Below are positions 11,160 to 23,401 of a stretch of 64,000 nt of DNA, piece by piece (the first letter of the stretch is position 1; each line of letters starts with the position of its first letter). The stretch covers positions 220,246,605 to 220,310,604 of the forward strand of contig CM071568.1 of assembly GCA_036426205.1 (NCBI GenBank), given 5' to 3'. The position numbers and the translations under genes are program-made. The stretch is from Ascaphus truei. Taxonomy: Eukaryota > Chordata > Amphibia > Anura > Ascaphidae. Below the pieces are notes generated by a model, which saw only the letters and a list, made by a program, of their open reading frames with translations, was not told the DNA's origin and made no database searches.

Positions 11160-12326
11160 TATAGCAGAGTTCCCCCGGACCACCCTTACCTCCGCTACAG
11201 CGGCAGCATGTAGGGAGGTGTGAGCTGCCAACGGGCTCGCCGGAGGCTCCGACGGCTCCCGGTAAAGGGCACCGCCATCTTTGTTATGCATGCACATGCG
11301 CAGTGCAGTTGCGCATGCGCAGAGAAGTGTCTGGAAGGTGATGCAGAGCGCGATTAGATATAGAAGTCCCACATAGGGACTACAAGTCCCAGCCACCCTC
11401 GGGGCTGAAACAGCACATGAGCAGGCTTAGCCAAAAGGGTTGCAGCCTTTCTCCTGGACCCAAATTTATACTTTTGGCGCGCTGCAAGCCACGCCAGTCG
11501 GAGTTGGGACAAGGAAGGGGTAGGTTGTATGGGCAGGAGTCTGTGGCACCTGCACTAGGTCAGATACCCCGTTAGGCCCCAGCTAGGCCCCGACTCCCCT
11601 CAGCTTGTGGTTGCTTCAGGGAAAGGCCCATAGATAGGGACAGATAGGGACACTGCCCCTGTAACTTCAGAGTGTGAGATACAGACAGGAGCGGCTGCAT
11701 CCTGTCCATAGGTGGTATGGTACCAGATCACCTGTCACATAGAGACTCTCATCAAAGGTGGCACAGTCCAGGCGGGATACCACCCAACGTAGAGGCAGAG
11801 GCGTCGCAGGTTGCGGCAACGGATCCGTGGATCTCATCATTAGCTATAGCATCTGCACGCCCGGGTGTGGACATACCCAGCAGGTACCAAACTCCACACG
11901 TGCACCAACAACACTTTAGTGGGCAGCGCTGTACCACACATTGGGTGGGGGGATTGAACTTGTGGACACCGGGTTGGTTGGGTGCCCAAGGTCCCCTAGG
12001 TACTTTGGGGGACGGTGACTCCATTGAGAGGGGTGGAGTATTGGAAGGTACGTTCGTGCGGGGCCTGGTGGATAGGCTGTAACTATATTAGCTACATATA
12101 GTAAAACTGTTCTGCTTTACCAAGTGTGTATTCTTTATGTTTCCTGTAACTGGGGAATGCCACACACTAGAATCCCATACAGGTGGAGGCGCTACCGAGC
12201 GCCACTCAAGTGCACCCCAGGTTCCCAGTAGCAGAGGCTCAGCTCTCCTGGGCACCATCAGGTATTGCACCAAACCCATACACCATAGCCACACATCTCC
12301 CAGATGGTGGGGGAAAGAGCGCTACA
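11160..12326 (+). mobile_element. LTR-like element, 1,167 bp, with target-site duplication
   Basis: The ends are TATAGCAGAG (family form TGTAGCAGGG) and GCGCTACA, flanked by TAAA at 11156-11159 and 12327-12330. Sequence and length match 21608-22920. There is a GC-rich, CpG-bearing 5' part with a TTTTGGCGCGC box and no coding capacity. The terminal TG...CA type ends and short duplication fit a solo LTR, but no internal region of this family is present, so the class is inferred. Confidence 0.72.
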
Positions 12327-12372
12327 TAAAATTAACTTAACACAAACTATATATAATAGAACATGAAATTAC

Positions 12373-12498
12373 TTTTTGCATGCAGGTTTTTGTTAGATGG
12401 CACATATCAATTCTTTGTTCGCAGGTTAAAGCAAATACTTGTTTTGCTTCTTCCAGTGCAGTTTCATACCACTTTTTTTGCTTCTTCTGATCTATTGG
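12373..12498 (-). CDS. ZCWPW2: ZCWPW2 coding exon 3 (post-PWWP helix)
   Basis: This 126-bp phase-0 exon has a minus-strand acceptor TTTTTTCCCCCAG before CCAATAGAT and a donor AAA|GTAATT. It encodes 42 residues starting PIDQKKQKKWYETALEEAKQ and including CEQRIDMCHL. The lysine-rich start and W-Y-x-x-A-L-x-E-A pattern, then C-E-Q-R, is the conserved helix following the PWWP domain in ZCWPW proteins. It joins in phase to the exon at 25849-26008. The donor is weaker than the others, so the exact 3' edge is less certain. Later exons are not recognised in the first 12 kb. Confidence 0.85.
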
Positions 12499-14065
12499 CT
12501 GGGGGAAAAAAGTTGTGACTGAATTATACAATAATAAGGTACAGCTTCAGTGTGCAGAATAAAATATACAGTATAATCATAAAACTTTCAAATTGGCAAA
12601 ATAACATGCCAAAAAGTAAACGCCAAAAATAAGATAACTTTAGTGTTAAAAAAAAAAAAAAAACAGTAGTGCTAAACAGTCTGTAAAATGATTACGCAAA
12701 CAAAATAAAATAATTATATTGCCAATACAATGAATAATATAAAAAATTTAAAAAAACATATTCCAAAAGCTAAAAATCTATTTAGTGACTAAAAGAACAA
12801 ACATTGGAGCTCTAGGATTATTAAAGACTTTTTGGAAAAACAAAATAAAATGTCATAAATCTCATAGGGAACTTGTTGAATTTGGTGAAATGACTAAAGG
12901 GTCCAATTTGAATCTGCATAAGATAATGTCATATTATTTCAAATAACATTCTTTTAGAAATCATGGTGCAATATGGGAATTGAAGAACAGAAGGGAGGTG
13001 TAGGAAATGTGGAAACAATTGGTAGATAAAGGCAGCTCTAAAACTACAAAATAATTAACTGAAGATTCACAGCACTGTGAACACTTAAGCGAGTATGGAA
13101 GATCAACCTAAAGACAAATCGCCCTTTGTTACTGCAGATTAAGTTGAAATAAGATATACATTTTCAAGCCTGTGAATCAAGTTGTAATAAAAGACACATT
13201 TTCAAAGCCAGTGAATTCTCAGTTGATATAATTAAGTTAGGCGTTTAACTGTGAAAGACAGATGCTTAGTAAATTCAAGAAGACATTGATAACATACAGA
13301 TCCAACATGGATTTATTTAGATTTATTTAGAATGCTAATTAATAAATTGACCTAAAATAGCTTTAAGATTTACATTTTGAAAGTTGTCAGAGCTTTAATT
13401 AATTAGTAATAAAAAAAACTGTACTTTCTATAATGATTAATACATTTCTGGTCAGAGAATTGAGTAACAATACAAATTGTGAAATAAAATGCTACGGGAG
13501 ACACTGTATATGGCAAATTTTACAATAAAATTACACTTCTTTACTCTCAGTCAATTAAACACTGCATGGGTACAGAACCTACATACACGACTCTTACATA
13601 CAGCATTCATATGAACATGTGAAAGCTCTTATCAAGGAGATTTGAGAAGATAATGAGTACGATCTTTACATCTGATTTGCATTGAGATGTAGACATTTTT
13701 AACATTTTGACATTTGGTAGAAATAGAAAAACAAATAATGTACATTTTTTAGACAAATATTAGATAGTATCCTAAAAACGTAACATTGAGATATATGCCC
13801 ATACACCTTTATTGTTGCTTACACACGATGAACAAAAAAGACTAGAATACTCTATTTTAAGAATTTTATGCCAGTAATTAAAGGGGAACCTTAAAACAAT
13901 TTGGATTCAAAGACAGGTTCCTCCCTTCCATTTTAGCCCTATACACGTCCCCCTCAGCCAGGGTAATGTTTTCAGGAACAGCCACTGACGCCTTAATGAT
14001 CAGAGGAGGCACTAGAGAAGTGCCTTTCTCCTGTGTTGTTTGCCCTTCCCCTTGAACCAATGGCA
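12499..14065. other. ZCWPW2 intron sequence, nothing recognised
   Basis: AT-rich intronic DNA with a poly-A tract near 12645. A 62-codon minus-strand ORF at 13878-14066 has no recognisable motif and is probably chance or decayed repeat. Confidence 0.65.
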
Positions 14066-14069
14066 TGCA

Positions 14070-14330
14070 ATATACGAGAGAATCCCAACATTAATGGAAT
14101 ACTAGTACAGGAAAAACAATACAAGATCTCACTTTTTGCTGATGATGCACTTATAACATTATCTAAACCACTTACATAATTGGCAAATATATTTCAACAG
14201 CTCAGGCTGATAGCAGGCTCTCGGGCGTCAAGATAAATGGTAATAAGTCAGAAGCATTGAATATCAATATGTTCAAAAAAAGGTTGGGTATCTTTTTTAG
14301 AAAAGAAAGGTATATACCAAATAAGTAAAC
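14070..14330 (+). mobile_element. L1 reverse-transcriptase fragment
   Basis: Plus-strand translation gives NPNINGILVQ, then KISLFADDALITLSKP, the reverse-transcriptase palm motif with FADD in place of the usual YADD, followed by broken sequence (QQLRLIAGSRAS). Stops and frameshifts follow. It is a short isolated L1 ORF2 piece. Confidence 0.75.
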
Positions 14331-14762
14331 ATGGGAAGGATGTTGATCCAGCGAGAAAGCTCATTGTTATTATTTATTTTTCATTGGATGATATTTCACT
14401 GGTGTTTTATGTTTGCCTTCCTCTCCATTTATATAACGTAAATACAAATATAGGATAAAGTATCTGTCATCTAATTACAGCATAGGTTGAACTTGATGGA
14501 CATATGTCTTCTTAAAACCTCATCTACTATGTAATTAGGATTAATGGGCGGAATACTGTAGCCATTCTTATTTTCAAAAAGTAACACTGGGTTAACGTCT
14601 CCTTAGTAGTTAGGCACTATGAGTATCCTAACGCATATTGCACGAGAGAGAGAGATTGATTTCTGATAAGTATTTATTACTATTTGTATGAGTATAGTAC
14701 CTTTCTTGTGTGCACCCAGCTTCAGTTTTTGTATATATAAAGTATATATATATATATATATA

Positions 14763-17523
14763 CAGTGTTCGACAATTAATGATAATCACATTATTGTGGA
14801 TTTAGGCCGCTGGCGAGCCGTTCTGCGGCTCTATTAATTTTCCCCTGCTCGCGCCAACATTTTCAATTTTTTAAAAAAAATAAATAAATAATTCCTCTTG
14901 ATTAACGACCGAGATCCCCTGAGGCTCCCAAGATGGCCGCCGACCGCACGTGAACCGCCTGAAACAAACTTCGTCGCACAATAACCAACCGGCGGGAGAA
15001 CTGACGGGGATGGACGTCTGAGAGGGGAGCGGGGAGTGGACATGCTCCGGTGCAACCCTGACTCCGGCGTCGCCGCAGGTGAGCACGAAGGGCGAGCAGG
15101 AGGACGAGAGCTGGGTGCTGCAGGGGATTGGATGGGATACCGGGGGCGGGACTTTAAAATGCCTGGCCGCAGGGGATTGGATAGGATGCCGGGGCTTTGA
15201 CAAAAAAAAAAAAAGTCGCAGGGGCGGCCACATGGCTTCCCGCTCTCCCCTGCCTTCCCTCCCCCGGCTCCTCTTCCCTCGGCACCCCGGTTCTGCCTCA
15301 CTCCAGGTCCTCGGCCCTCCTTCTGGTTCCCGGTACTCCTTCCCCAAGCACCCCCTCCCCCCGGCTCTCCCTCGGCACCCCGGTTCTGCCTCCCTCCGTT
15401 CTTCCCGGCTCCTCCTCCCCCTCCTATCTCGGCACCCCCGGTGCTGCCGCTCCCCGGCCCTCACTCCCGGTCCCGTGCACTCTTCCTTCCTTCCCAGCAC
15501 CCTCTCATCTCCCATCTGCCCCCCCCCGTCTCGACTGGCATCCCTGCCCCTCCCCTTGCTCATCTCCTCATCTCTTTTCTCTCCGTCCCCTCGCCCCCTC
15601 TCTCCCTCGCCCCCCCTGTTTCTTCCATCCATCCTTTCCCCGGCTCTCCTCCCTCGGCACCCGTTCTGCCGCTCCCGGCCCTCCCTCCGGTCCCAGCCTC
15701 TTTCCCCAGCACCCCGGCACTTCCCTCCCCGCGGCTTCTCTCCTCCCCACCCAGACCGCCTCACACTCTCACTGTAGCCAGTGCGGCACCCTGCTGTCTA
15801 GTAGCGCGTGCCTCCTCCGCCGAATCAACAGCCGCTAGGCCGTACGAACCCTCAGCTAACCGAGGTAGGATGCGCAAAAATTAAAAAAGAGGCCCATTGG
15901 GGAAGAATCGGGAGAGATATATCAGAAATGACAAGGTGGGGCGGATGGTGAGAGGATGACCCGAGGAGAGTGGTAGGACTGGAAGGAACTGCCGAATTGG
16001 AAACAATGACAAGAAGAGACAGGGGAGGGAGCTTCAACGACAGCTGGAGCGGGCGAGGACATGCAGAGGGTCTAGCCGCGGATCTGGCGTATATCGCATA
16101 GTGGTGAGCCCCCCCGATGGAAGATGCAGAGGGGAGGCGAGTGTAGATTCAGAGGCGGAGGGCGGTGGGAGAGCAGGGGGGAAAGGATCGGGGGGGGGAG
16201 ATGCAGGGGGGGAGTATTGCTGGGGCGGAGGACAAGAGATTGTGACGATGCAGCGGGGGGAGAGAAAGACGACTGCGGCAATTCATGGTTGGCTCGAACG
16301 ACATGCAGATGGGAGATGGCCGGGGTGGGGAGAGAAGAGATGGGAGATGCAGGGGGGGGATGTGGGGGGGGTGTCTCTCCCCTTCTCTTTTCTCTTTCCT
16401 GGTGGTCTACTCCCTCTCTTTTCGCTTCCTGCTTTGTCTCTACCCCCTCCTCTGTTTACTCTTCCGGTTTTTGTTTCTCTCCCTCGCATTTTCTCTTCCT
16501 GTTTTTTCTCTCCCTCTCTTTCTGCATCTTGTCCTTTTTTTTCACGTCCCTTCCTTTTCCTCCTCTCCCCACATCCCCCCCCCCATCCCCTCCCCTCCCC
16601 CCCTCCTCTCCTCCCTCAGAAACTAACTTCACCACGAAGGCCAACTCCCCTCTCGACCACTCTCGGCCATACTGGCCCCAACGCCCCCACTGCCCCCATG
16701 ACAATCGATCCGGTCGAACCCGCACCCATAAAAATCCGAATCATTTACTCGGTCCCTCCCCTTAGCTCTCTCTCCCGCCGCCCGCCCCGATGAAAGCAAG
16801 GTTGCTCACGCCAGCCCCCCTCTCATCTCAATCGCCACCGAGGCACCTACAGGCGTGCCAGGTCACGGGGGGGGAAGCAGTGTACGGGCCACACATCGAC
16901 GGCGAAGGCGCGGTCAAGGGGACCCAAGTCAATCTCATCCTCGCCACCCATCTCTCCTCTCCGTTCAGGCTCCTGCTACCTCTCTCCATCACATCCGCGC
17001 CTGTCGATATACGTTCCGTCGGTCCCCCCCGCGCTCTCTCTCAAAAAATCCCGGCGACTCATCAATATTCTCCTGCTCCCTCCCAGGCTCGCCCCCCCCC
17101 CCCCCCGCCGACCCACTTCTCTCTCTCACCCCCTCTCTCTCTCTCACCCTCTCTCTGTGTCTGTGTCACACTCTGTTTCTGGATCTCTTATTTACTCTAT
17201 ATATCTTAACTGCCCTATACTACACCGAAATAACCTATACTGCTTTCTTCCAGATCTGACTCAAGCTTCACACTGAAGACATCGGAATCCCCCCTAACCC
17301 AGAAGACAGGTAGGGAATACATCCCCTCCAATGTATAACATTGCGGGAATGAGGGTACCTGGACATTGAGGGACGGCGGATCAGGTAAGATCCCAGGCGG
17401 GATTGCGGCTTTAGAAATTGTGAAGCGGGGACGTCCAGACACTGGTTAAGGGGTTCAGGAAACTAGTAATTCACATCTGGCTTTAATTTCTAGATCCGAC
17501 ATACACACACACACACACACACA

Positions 17524-17555
<32 letters not shown>

Positions 17556-17759
17556 CACGCACACACACACACATACACCAAGGACTAATTGTAGTATAAT
17601 GTAATACAATAAATACATTTATGTCAAAAACGAATGTTGTTCTGACTAGGAATTTATTAAATGTATTTTATTTATATATTTTATTTTGGGGGCGGGACTA
17701 GGTGGCGAGTAGATTTTTTGGTTGGGCGAGTAGATTTTTGGGTGATTTGTCGACCACTG
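14763..17759. mobile_element. non-autonomous DNA element A, CT/GC-rich, TA-flanked
   Basis: The ends are CAGTGTTCGACAA at 14763 and TTGTCGACCACTG at 17759, flanked by TA on both sides. The right end includes GGCGAGTAGATTTTTTGG, shared with element B. The interior is low-complexity: C-rich units such as CTCGGCACCCCGGTTCTGCC (15240-15780), a purine-rich block (15890-16380), and a pyrimidine-rich block (16380-17150). Then comes a 300-bp unique block (17150-17460) shared with element B. Long ORFs in several frames here are composition artefacts. The superfamily is unknown. Confidence 0.7.
17501..17575. repeat. (CA)n/(CACG)n microsatellite
   Basis: Alternating CA and GCAC tetramers just inside the right end of element A. 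Confidence 0.95.
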
Positions 17760-18499
17760 TATATATATATATTGCTTGACAAATCCGGTCGCCCGGTCGC
17801 CAGGGGCGGCCGGATTTGCCCCCGTGGCGACCTCGCCTAATGGCCGCTTGGCGCACACGGTTCTGTGATTAAAAAAAATATTTATTTTTTTTTACAAATC
17901 CAGCAACCTGATTGGCTTGACGGGCTGCCAAGTTTTTTTCCAGCCAGGCTCTATATAAGGCCACTCAGGCGAATCAGCCTTTCATTCAGCTTTAACTGCT
18001 TAGTATTACATCCCGCAGCCCCCGCGAGGCGATACCGGGGTGCTCCTCCGTCCCTGGCTCTCCCGCTGGGTGGGAGCGGGGATGCTCCTCCCCATCGCTC
18101 GTCCCCGCGAGGCGGGAGTTGGTAGTAGTGGTGCTACTCTCCGTCCCCGCGCTCCCGCTGCTCGCCGGGTGGGAGCGGGGATGCTCCTCCCCATCGGTGG
18201 TGCTCTTCTCCATCCCCGCGAGGTGGGAGGTGATAGCGGGGTGCTCCTCCGTCCCCGGCGCCTCCGCTGCCTGCCGGGCGGTGGTAGCGGGGGTGCTCCT
18301 CCCCGTTCCGGTGCTCGTCCCCGCGAGGCGGGGGTGCTCCTCTCCGTCCCCGGCGCTCCCGCTGCCCGCCGGGAGGTGGTAGCGGGGGAGTTCCGTCCCC
18401 CCCTCTGTCCCCAGCGCTCCTGCTGCCCGCACGAGGCAGGGGATTGGCACACGGGCAATGGTGGTGCTTGTCGCGGCCTTTCCTCTCTTCCTCACCACC

Positions 18500-18990
18500 C
18501 AGTGTGTGTGTGTGTATGAGAGAGTGTGTGTATGGGAGAGTGTGTGTATGGGAGTGTGTGTGTCCGGGAGAGTGTGTGTCCGGGAGAGTGTGTGTATGGG
18601 AGAGTGAGTGTATGGGAGAGTGAGAGTGTATGGGAGAGTGAGAGTGTATGGGAGAGTTGAGAGTGTATGTAGGAGAGTGAGAGTGTATGTGTGTGTATGG
18701 GAGAGTGAGAGTGTATGTTTCTGTGTTGTATGGAGCGTGAGGTGATGAGTGTATGTGTGTTATGGGAGAAGTGTATGTGGGTGAATGTGGAGAGTGTTAT
18801 GTGTGTGTAGGGCGACTGAGAGAGTGTAGTGTGTGTGTATGGAGAGGGAGAGTGTATGTGTGTGTATGGGATGGGTGAGGACCGTGAACTTGTGTGCTGC
18901 TATGGGAGAGTGAGAGTGTATGTGTGTGTATGGGAGAGAGTGTGTGTGTGTATGAGAGTGAATGTGAGAGAGAGATTGAGTGGGTGTGCA
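18500..18990. repeat. GTGTATGGGAGAGTGAGA minisatellite
   Basis: Degenerate tandem units of about 12-30 bp built from GTGTGTGTATGGGAGAGTGA. The same unit resumes at 20100-20212 beside the gap, beyond the solo LTR and a CT-rich array. One original array was probably split. Confidence 0.9.
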
Positions 18991-19014
18991 GGACACCAGA
19001 CACCAATCAGTCAC

Positions 19015-19623
19015 TGTAACAGGGGAGTAATCCCTGTTCAAGTAATGTGCCTTTAATCTAGCAGTGTGGTGGTTAACTGCAGGTAGTCAATTAATAAACA
19101 CCACCTGCCTGATCTAGATTGCTTACAAAAGCCTGTCTGTTGAGACAGGAAGTGACTCCTTAGTTCACTTGTGAGCTGACCTTTGGAGACAGAGCAGGGT
19201 TCTTGAGTCTCCCAGGAGACACTGACCAAGAGAACACAGATCTCTGGAGCTGACCTGTCTTGAGCTCTGCCAAGAAGAAACAGCAGAACTGCTTACAAGA
19301 CACAGGGAAGACTTCTAAACCTGGATGCTGACATTTTCTCTACAGCAGCTAACAGATAAGACTTTCATTATTAAGAGACTGCTTATATCTGCTTATTTCA
19401 TGCTATATGTTTTGGGTCAGCGAGACATGCTTGACTTAGGGAGTTGTGAATTAATTGCATGGTATTTTCACTATAGATACTCCCAAGTGAATAGAAGGTT
19501 TCCACCCCCGCCCCCCGTGTTTGGATGATTTCCTGATGAAAAGGAAAAGGCCCAATAAAGCCTTAGTATACTTTCACCTTATAAAAGTCTCCAATTGTGT
19601 ACCTCTGTGAACATCCGTCTACA
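19015..19623 (+). mobile_element. solo LTR, 609 bp, with 5-bp target duplication
   Basis: It begins TGTAACAGGGGAG and ends CCGTCTACA, flanked by GTCAC at 19010-19014 and 19624-19628. A polyadenylation signal (CCCAATAAAGCC) lies near 19550, as expected in the R region. It has no coding sequence. It inserted within element B. Confidence 0.88.
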
Positions 19624-19739
19624 GTCACCTACCCCCCCCCATCTAGTCAGTCAGTCACCCAGTCCGTCACCCTCTCCCCACCCAATCCCCCAGTTGGTCA
19701 CCCTCTCCCCACCCAATAAGCCCAGTCGGTCACCCCCCC

Positions 19740-19915
19740 AATCAGTCAGTCGCCTCCTCTGTCTCTCTCTCCGAACTCCGTCTCTCTCCCTTCTCTGTCG
19801 CTCTCCGTCTGTCTCTCTCCCCTCTCTCTGTCTCTCTCCCCTCTCTCTGTCTCTCTCTCCCCTCTCTCTGTCTCTTTCTCTCTCCCCTCTCTCTGTCTCT
19901 CTCTCTCTCTCACCC

Positions 19916-19948
<33 letters not shown>

Positions 19949-19966
19949 CCCTCTCTGTCTCTCTCT

Positions 19967-20002
<36 letters not shown>

Positions 20003-20100
20003 GTCTCTGTCTCTCTCCCCTCTCTCTGTCTCTCCCCTCTCTCTGCCTCTCCCCTCTCTCCGTCTCTTTCTCCTCTCTGTCTCTTTCTCCCCTCTCTGTA
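19740..20100. repeat. TCTCTCCCC/TCTCTGTC low-complexity array
   Basis: Pyrimidine-only tandem of short units, continuing beyond the gap at 20296-20520. It yields spurious Arg/Glu-rich and Ser/Leu-rich ORFs. Confidence 0.95.
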
Positions 20101-20212
20101 TGGGAGAGTGAGAGTGTATGTGTGTGTATGGGAGAGTGAGAGTATATGTGTGTGTATGGGAGAGTGAGTGTATGTGTGTGTATGGGAGAGTGAGAGTGTA
20201 TGTGTGTGTATG

Positions 20213-20295
20213 NNNNNNNNNNNNNNNNNNNNNNNNNNNNNNNNNNNNNNNNNNNNNNNNNNNNNNNNNNNNNNNNNNNNNNNNNNNNNNNNNNN
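20213..20295. other. assembly gap (N run)
   Basis: 83 N's between the minisatellite and the CT-rich array. The two repeats on either side suggest a collapsed or unresolved tandem region. Confidence 0.99.
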
Positions 20296-20911
20296 ATCTC
20301 TCTCCCCTCTCGGTATCTTCTCCTCTCTCTGTCTCTCTCTCTCTCTCCTCTGCCCCTCCCCCTCTCCTGTGCTCTATCATCTCTCTCCTCTTTGTCTCTC
20401 TCTCCCCTCTCTGTCTCTCTCCCCCCTCGCTCTGTGCCCCTCTGTCTGTGTGGTGTGTGTCTCTCTCTTCTCCTCTCCTGTCTGTGGTGTGTCTCTCTCT
20501 CTCCTCTCTGTCTGTCTCCCACACTCTGGATCTGGATATCTTATTTACCCTATATATCTTAATTGAAATATACCTACACTCTCAAGCTTCACGAGGAGAC
20601 AATCGAATCCCCCCTAACCCAGAAGACAGGTAGGGAACACCTCCCCTCAATGTATAACATTGCGGATGAGGGTACCTGGACATGAGGGACTGCGGATCAG
20701 GTAAATCCCAGGCGGGATTGCTGCTTTAGGTATGTGAAGCGGGGGCTTCCGACACTGGTTAATGGGTGCAGGAAACTAGTCACACACCAAACGCACGTAA
20801 CAAGGGCTAATGTAATTTGGGGGGTGGGACTAGGGGCGTGGCTATGGGCGGGGCTAGTGTGCGAGTAGATTTTGGTTCAGCGAGTGGATTTTTGGGTGAT
20901 TTGTCAAGCAC

Positions 20912-20913
<2 letters not shown>

Positions 20914-20943
<30 letters not shown>

Positions 20944-21001
20944 TTTATATAATAAAATATATATATATATATATATAATAATATATATATAATATATATA
21001 T
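20914..21001. repeat. (TA)n tract
   Basis: Nearly pure TA sequence between element B and the Penelope-like region. Confidence 0.95.
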
Positions 21002-21607
21002 AGTGAATCAGGTAGCCGGCACACCAATAGCAATGGGCAAAAGACCTGGTGCTTGTCTTTTGGATACAAAAGATACAATACTATTGATGAGAACAGCAAT
21101 GAGGAGACAGCACTCAAGATGATGAGAAATGTATATTAGAATGACACACAATCCGATGTTTCGATCCACACAGAGGGATCTTCTCAGAGGCGTGCAGTGA
21201 AACAATGCAAGTGAATGAACTATATGCCAAAACTGAAGTGCATACAATCACCTCTACCCAATTAAACAATTAAAAAGCCCGCCCAAGTTCCATCACAGGT
21301 GTTATCTATTGTCAATGAACAGCCATTTTGAATATATTAGCCTTCTCCAGAGTCCTCAAGTGGAATAAAATCCAACTCCATTTTGTATGGGCGTATGTCA
21401 GCTGTGATACAGCTGTCTCTGCATAGCGTCCTTGGTAGTGATAGCAACCAGAATTGTCATGCATACTTGCATACTTGCATACTTGGGAAGTATGGCTGTA
21501 CATCGCAAAAATGTGCCGTGACTGAAACATCCGATATTTCATTACGGGTATCACACCAAACTAGACGCGTGAGGGTAAAGGGTTTGTGAATAGTGAGGGT
21601 ACACATA

Positions 21608-22920
21608 TGTAGCAGGGTTCCCTCTGGGCCCCCCTTAACTCCGCTTAGCGGGGGGACCCCTGCACTGTGCCGGGGAGCTGCAGGGGCGAGCGCGTCGTGA
21701 AGGGCTCCCGGCGGCATCTGCAGTCAGGCGTCGCCATCTTGTGTGCGTTCGCGCCGGAGCGGTGTGGTCCTGGGAGGTAGGACGGCCATGTTAGGGTTGG
21801 TGCTGGTATTTGCGCATGCGCGGGAGCATGCGCAGAGGTTCATGCAAAGCGGCGGCCATTACAGGTTCACGCATGCGCAGATAGAGCTCGCGGCGGCCAT
21901 TACATTGTCGCGCATGCGCAGTTGCGATCGCGGCACCACTAGAAAAGAGGTCTGCCAAGGACTACAAGCCCCAGGATGCATAGGGGTATGCCAATCACCT
22001 TACCCACAGTAGCCAATTGAGTGGCAGAGCTTCCCCTGCAGAGATACATTGTTGCGCGCTGCAGGAAGGACAAGCCAGTCAGAGCTGGGAGCAGGTTAGG
22101 GAAGGGTGTGCGCAGGGAGCAATAGCCCCTGGCACTAGGCCAGGTTACCCCCCTAGGCCCCAGATAGGCCCTGAGCCATACCATAGATTGTGGCTGCTGC
22201 AGGGAAGGACCCTTCAGTTAGGGACCGTTACCCTTTATTAGTGTGTAAGTTCAGGGAAACAGCTGCAGTGCTGCGAGCCCCTGACAAGTGTGGTCTGGGA
22301 CCAAACCTACCTCACTCAAGATAGAGATTATCTGAGGGTGAGATCACTCAGAGGAAACTCTGAATTGGAAGAGGACGCCATTGCTGTGGATTCAGCGCTG
22401 GGCACAGACGGATCCCCTTACCGTTATTCTGCTGTGCCCGGGTGCAGGAGCCCTGGGCAGGTATACACCAAGTGCACCAACTGTACACCATCTAGTGGGC
22501 AGCGCTGTCTCACACTTCTGTGGTGTTGTGGGAACTTTTGGGACTCTTGGGTATCTGCTGTGGGGTTGAGGCCCAGTGAGGCCAGGTTAAAGGGTGACAC
22601 TGCTGTGATGCTATTGGTGTTATATTGTGATGTGTTATAATTTAGTTGCATATAGTAAACTGTTTTATCCATACCCTGGTGTAAGTATTTACTGTATGTG
22701 GTTCCTGTGGTTCCTGTGTCAGGGGTTATTCTACACACTAGAATCCCTGCACAGGTGGAGGCGCTGTAAGCAGTACGTTCCAGGATACACCCCAGGCTCC
22801 CAGTGGCGGAGGTTCAGGCCTCCTGTTAGCCTGACAGGTAACGCACCATACACCTGGTAACATATGTAGATTTCTCCACATGGTCCCTATCTGCGATTGG
22901 GGATGGGGAAGTGTGTTACA
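21608..22920 (+). mobile_element. LTR-like element, 1,313 bp, with target-site duplication
   Basis: It starts TGTAGCAGGGTTCCC, ends AGTGTGTTACA, and is flanked by CATA at 21604-21607 and 22921-22924. Same family as 11160-12326 (shared GAGGCGCTGTAAGC-type 3' part and CCATCTAGTGGGCAGCGCTG). The 5' part is CpG-rich with repeated GCGGCCATTAC and CGCATGCGCAG units. No coding capacity. It is inserted within the Penelope-like element. Confidence 0.75.
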
Positions 22921-23401
22921 CATATATTAGTACATAGGAAGCAGAGGCAGAAAATCATATAGGTCGATCAACATATGGTAAGTGGCGGGGATGGCACAGA
23001 CAGACTGACAGTGACATCTATTACGTCAGGCTATGCATAACAGGTCAATGTCAATAACTAACAGCCTCTGTATCCCAAGTTGTATCCCGGAATTGACTCT
23101 ACAATACCTAAATCCTTACAGTCTATTAACAGAACATCCAATATGGGCTCTTTAAAGAAAACAACCCAGATTAAGGTCCTCATTAAGGCCTCTATGTGTC
23201 AATGTGCTTAATTTGTGGATCATTTTGACCTACAAATTTAACAGTTTATTCTGTCCCCACACCTAGTGGGAACATGTGCCTGTACAATAGGCATACATCG
23301 AAATGTTGCTAGACTATATTGCTCTTTCTTGAAATGTCTTGCCAAAGGTAGGTGTTTCAGATCATCATTCTCATTGGCGCTTTATAGAGCCTTTCTGATC
23401 T

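Larger units (their letters stand above)
17770..20913. mobile_element. non-autonomous DNA element B, sister of element A
   Basis: Left end TTGCTTGACAAATCC, right end GATTTGTCAAGCACTG at 20913, in TA-rich flanks. The block 20520-20785 matches element A 17150-17460 at about 85% by eye (both contain CCCCCCTAACCCAGAAGACAGG and CCCAGGCGGGATTG). The left part carries repeated units around GGGGATGCTCCTCCCCATCG (18040-18420). The interior holds a GTGTATGGGAGA minisatellite, a solo LTR, a CT-rich array and the assembly gap, so its true length is unknown. Confidence 0.7.

Noticed and set aside
14834..17259. Long ORFs on both strands (up to 297 codons)
   Set aside because: They lie in C-rich or purine-rich low-complexity repeats, overlap in several frames and have no domain pattern; composition explains them.
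18500..18990. Possible CRISPR-like array
   Set aside because: Units are degenerate and without unique spacers; eukaryotic minisatellite.
19746..20633. Arg/Glu-rich and Ser/Leu-rich ORFs crossing the N run
   Set aside because: Translations of TCTCTC and GTGTATGGGAGA tandem repeats, partly through N's.
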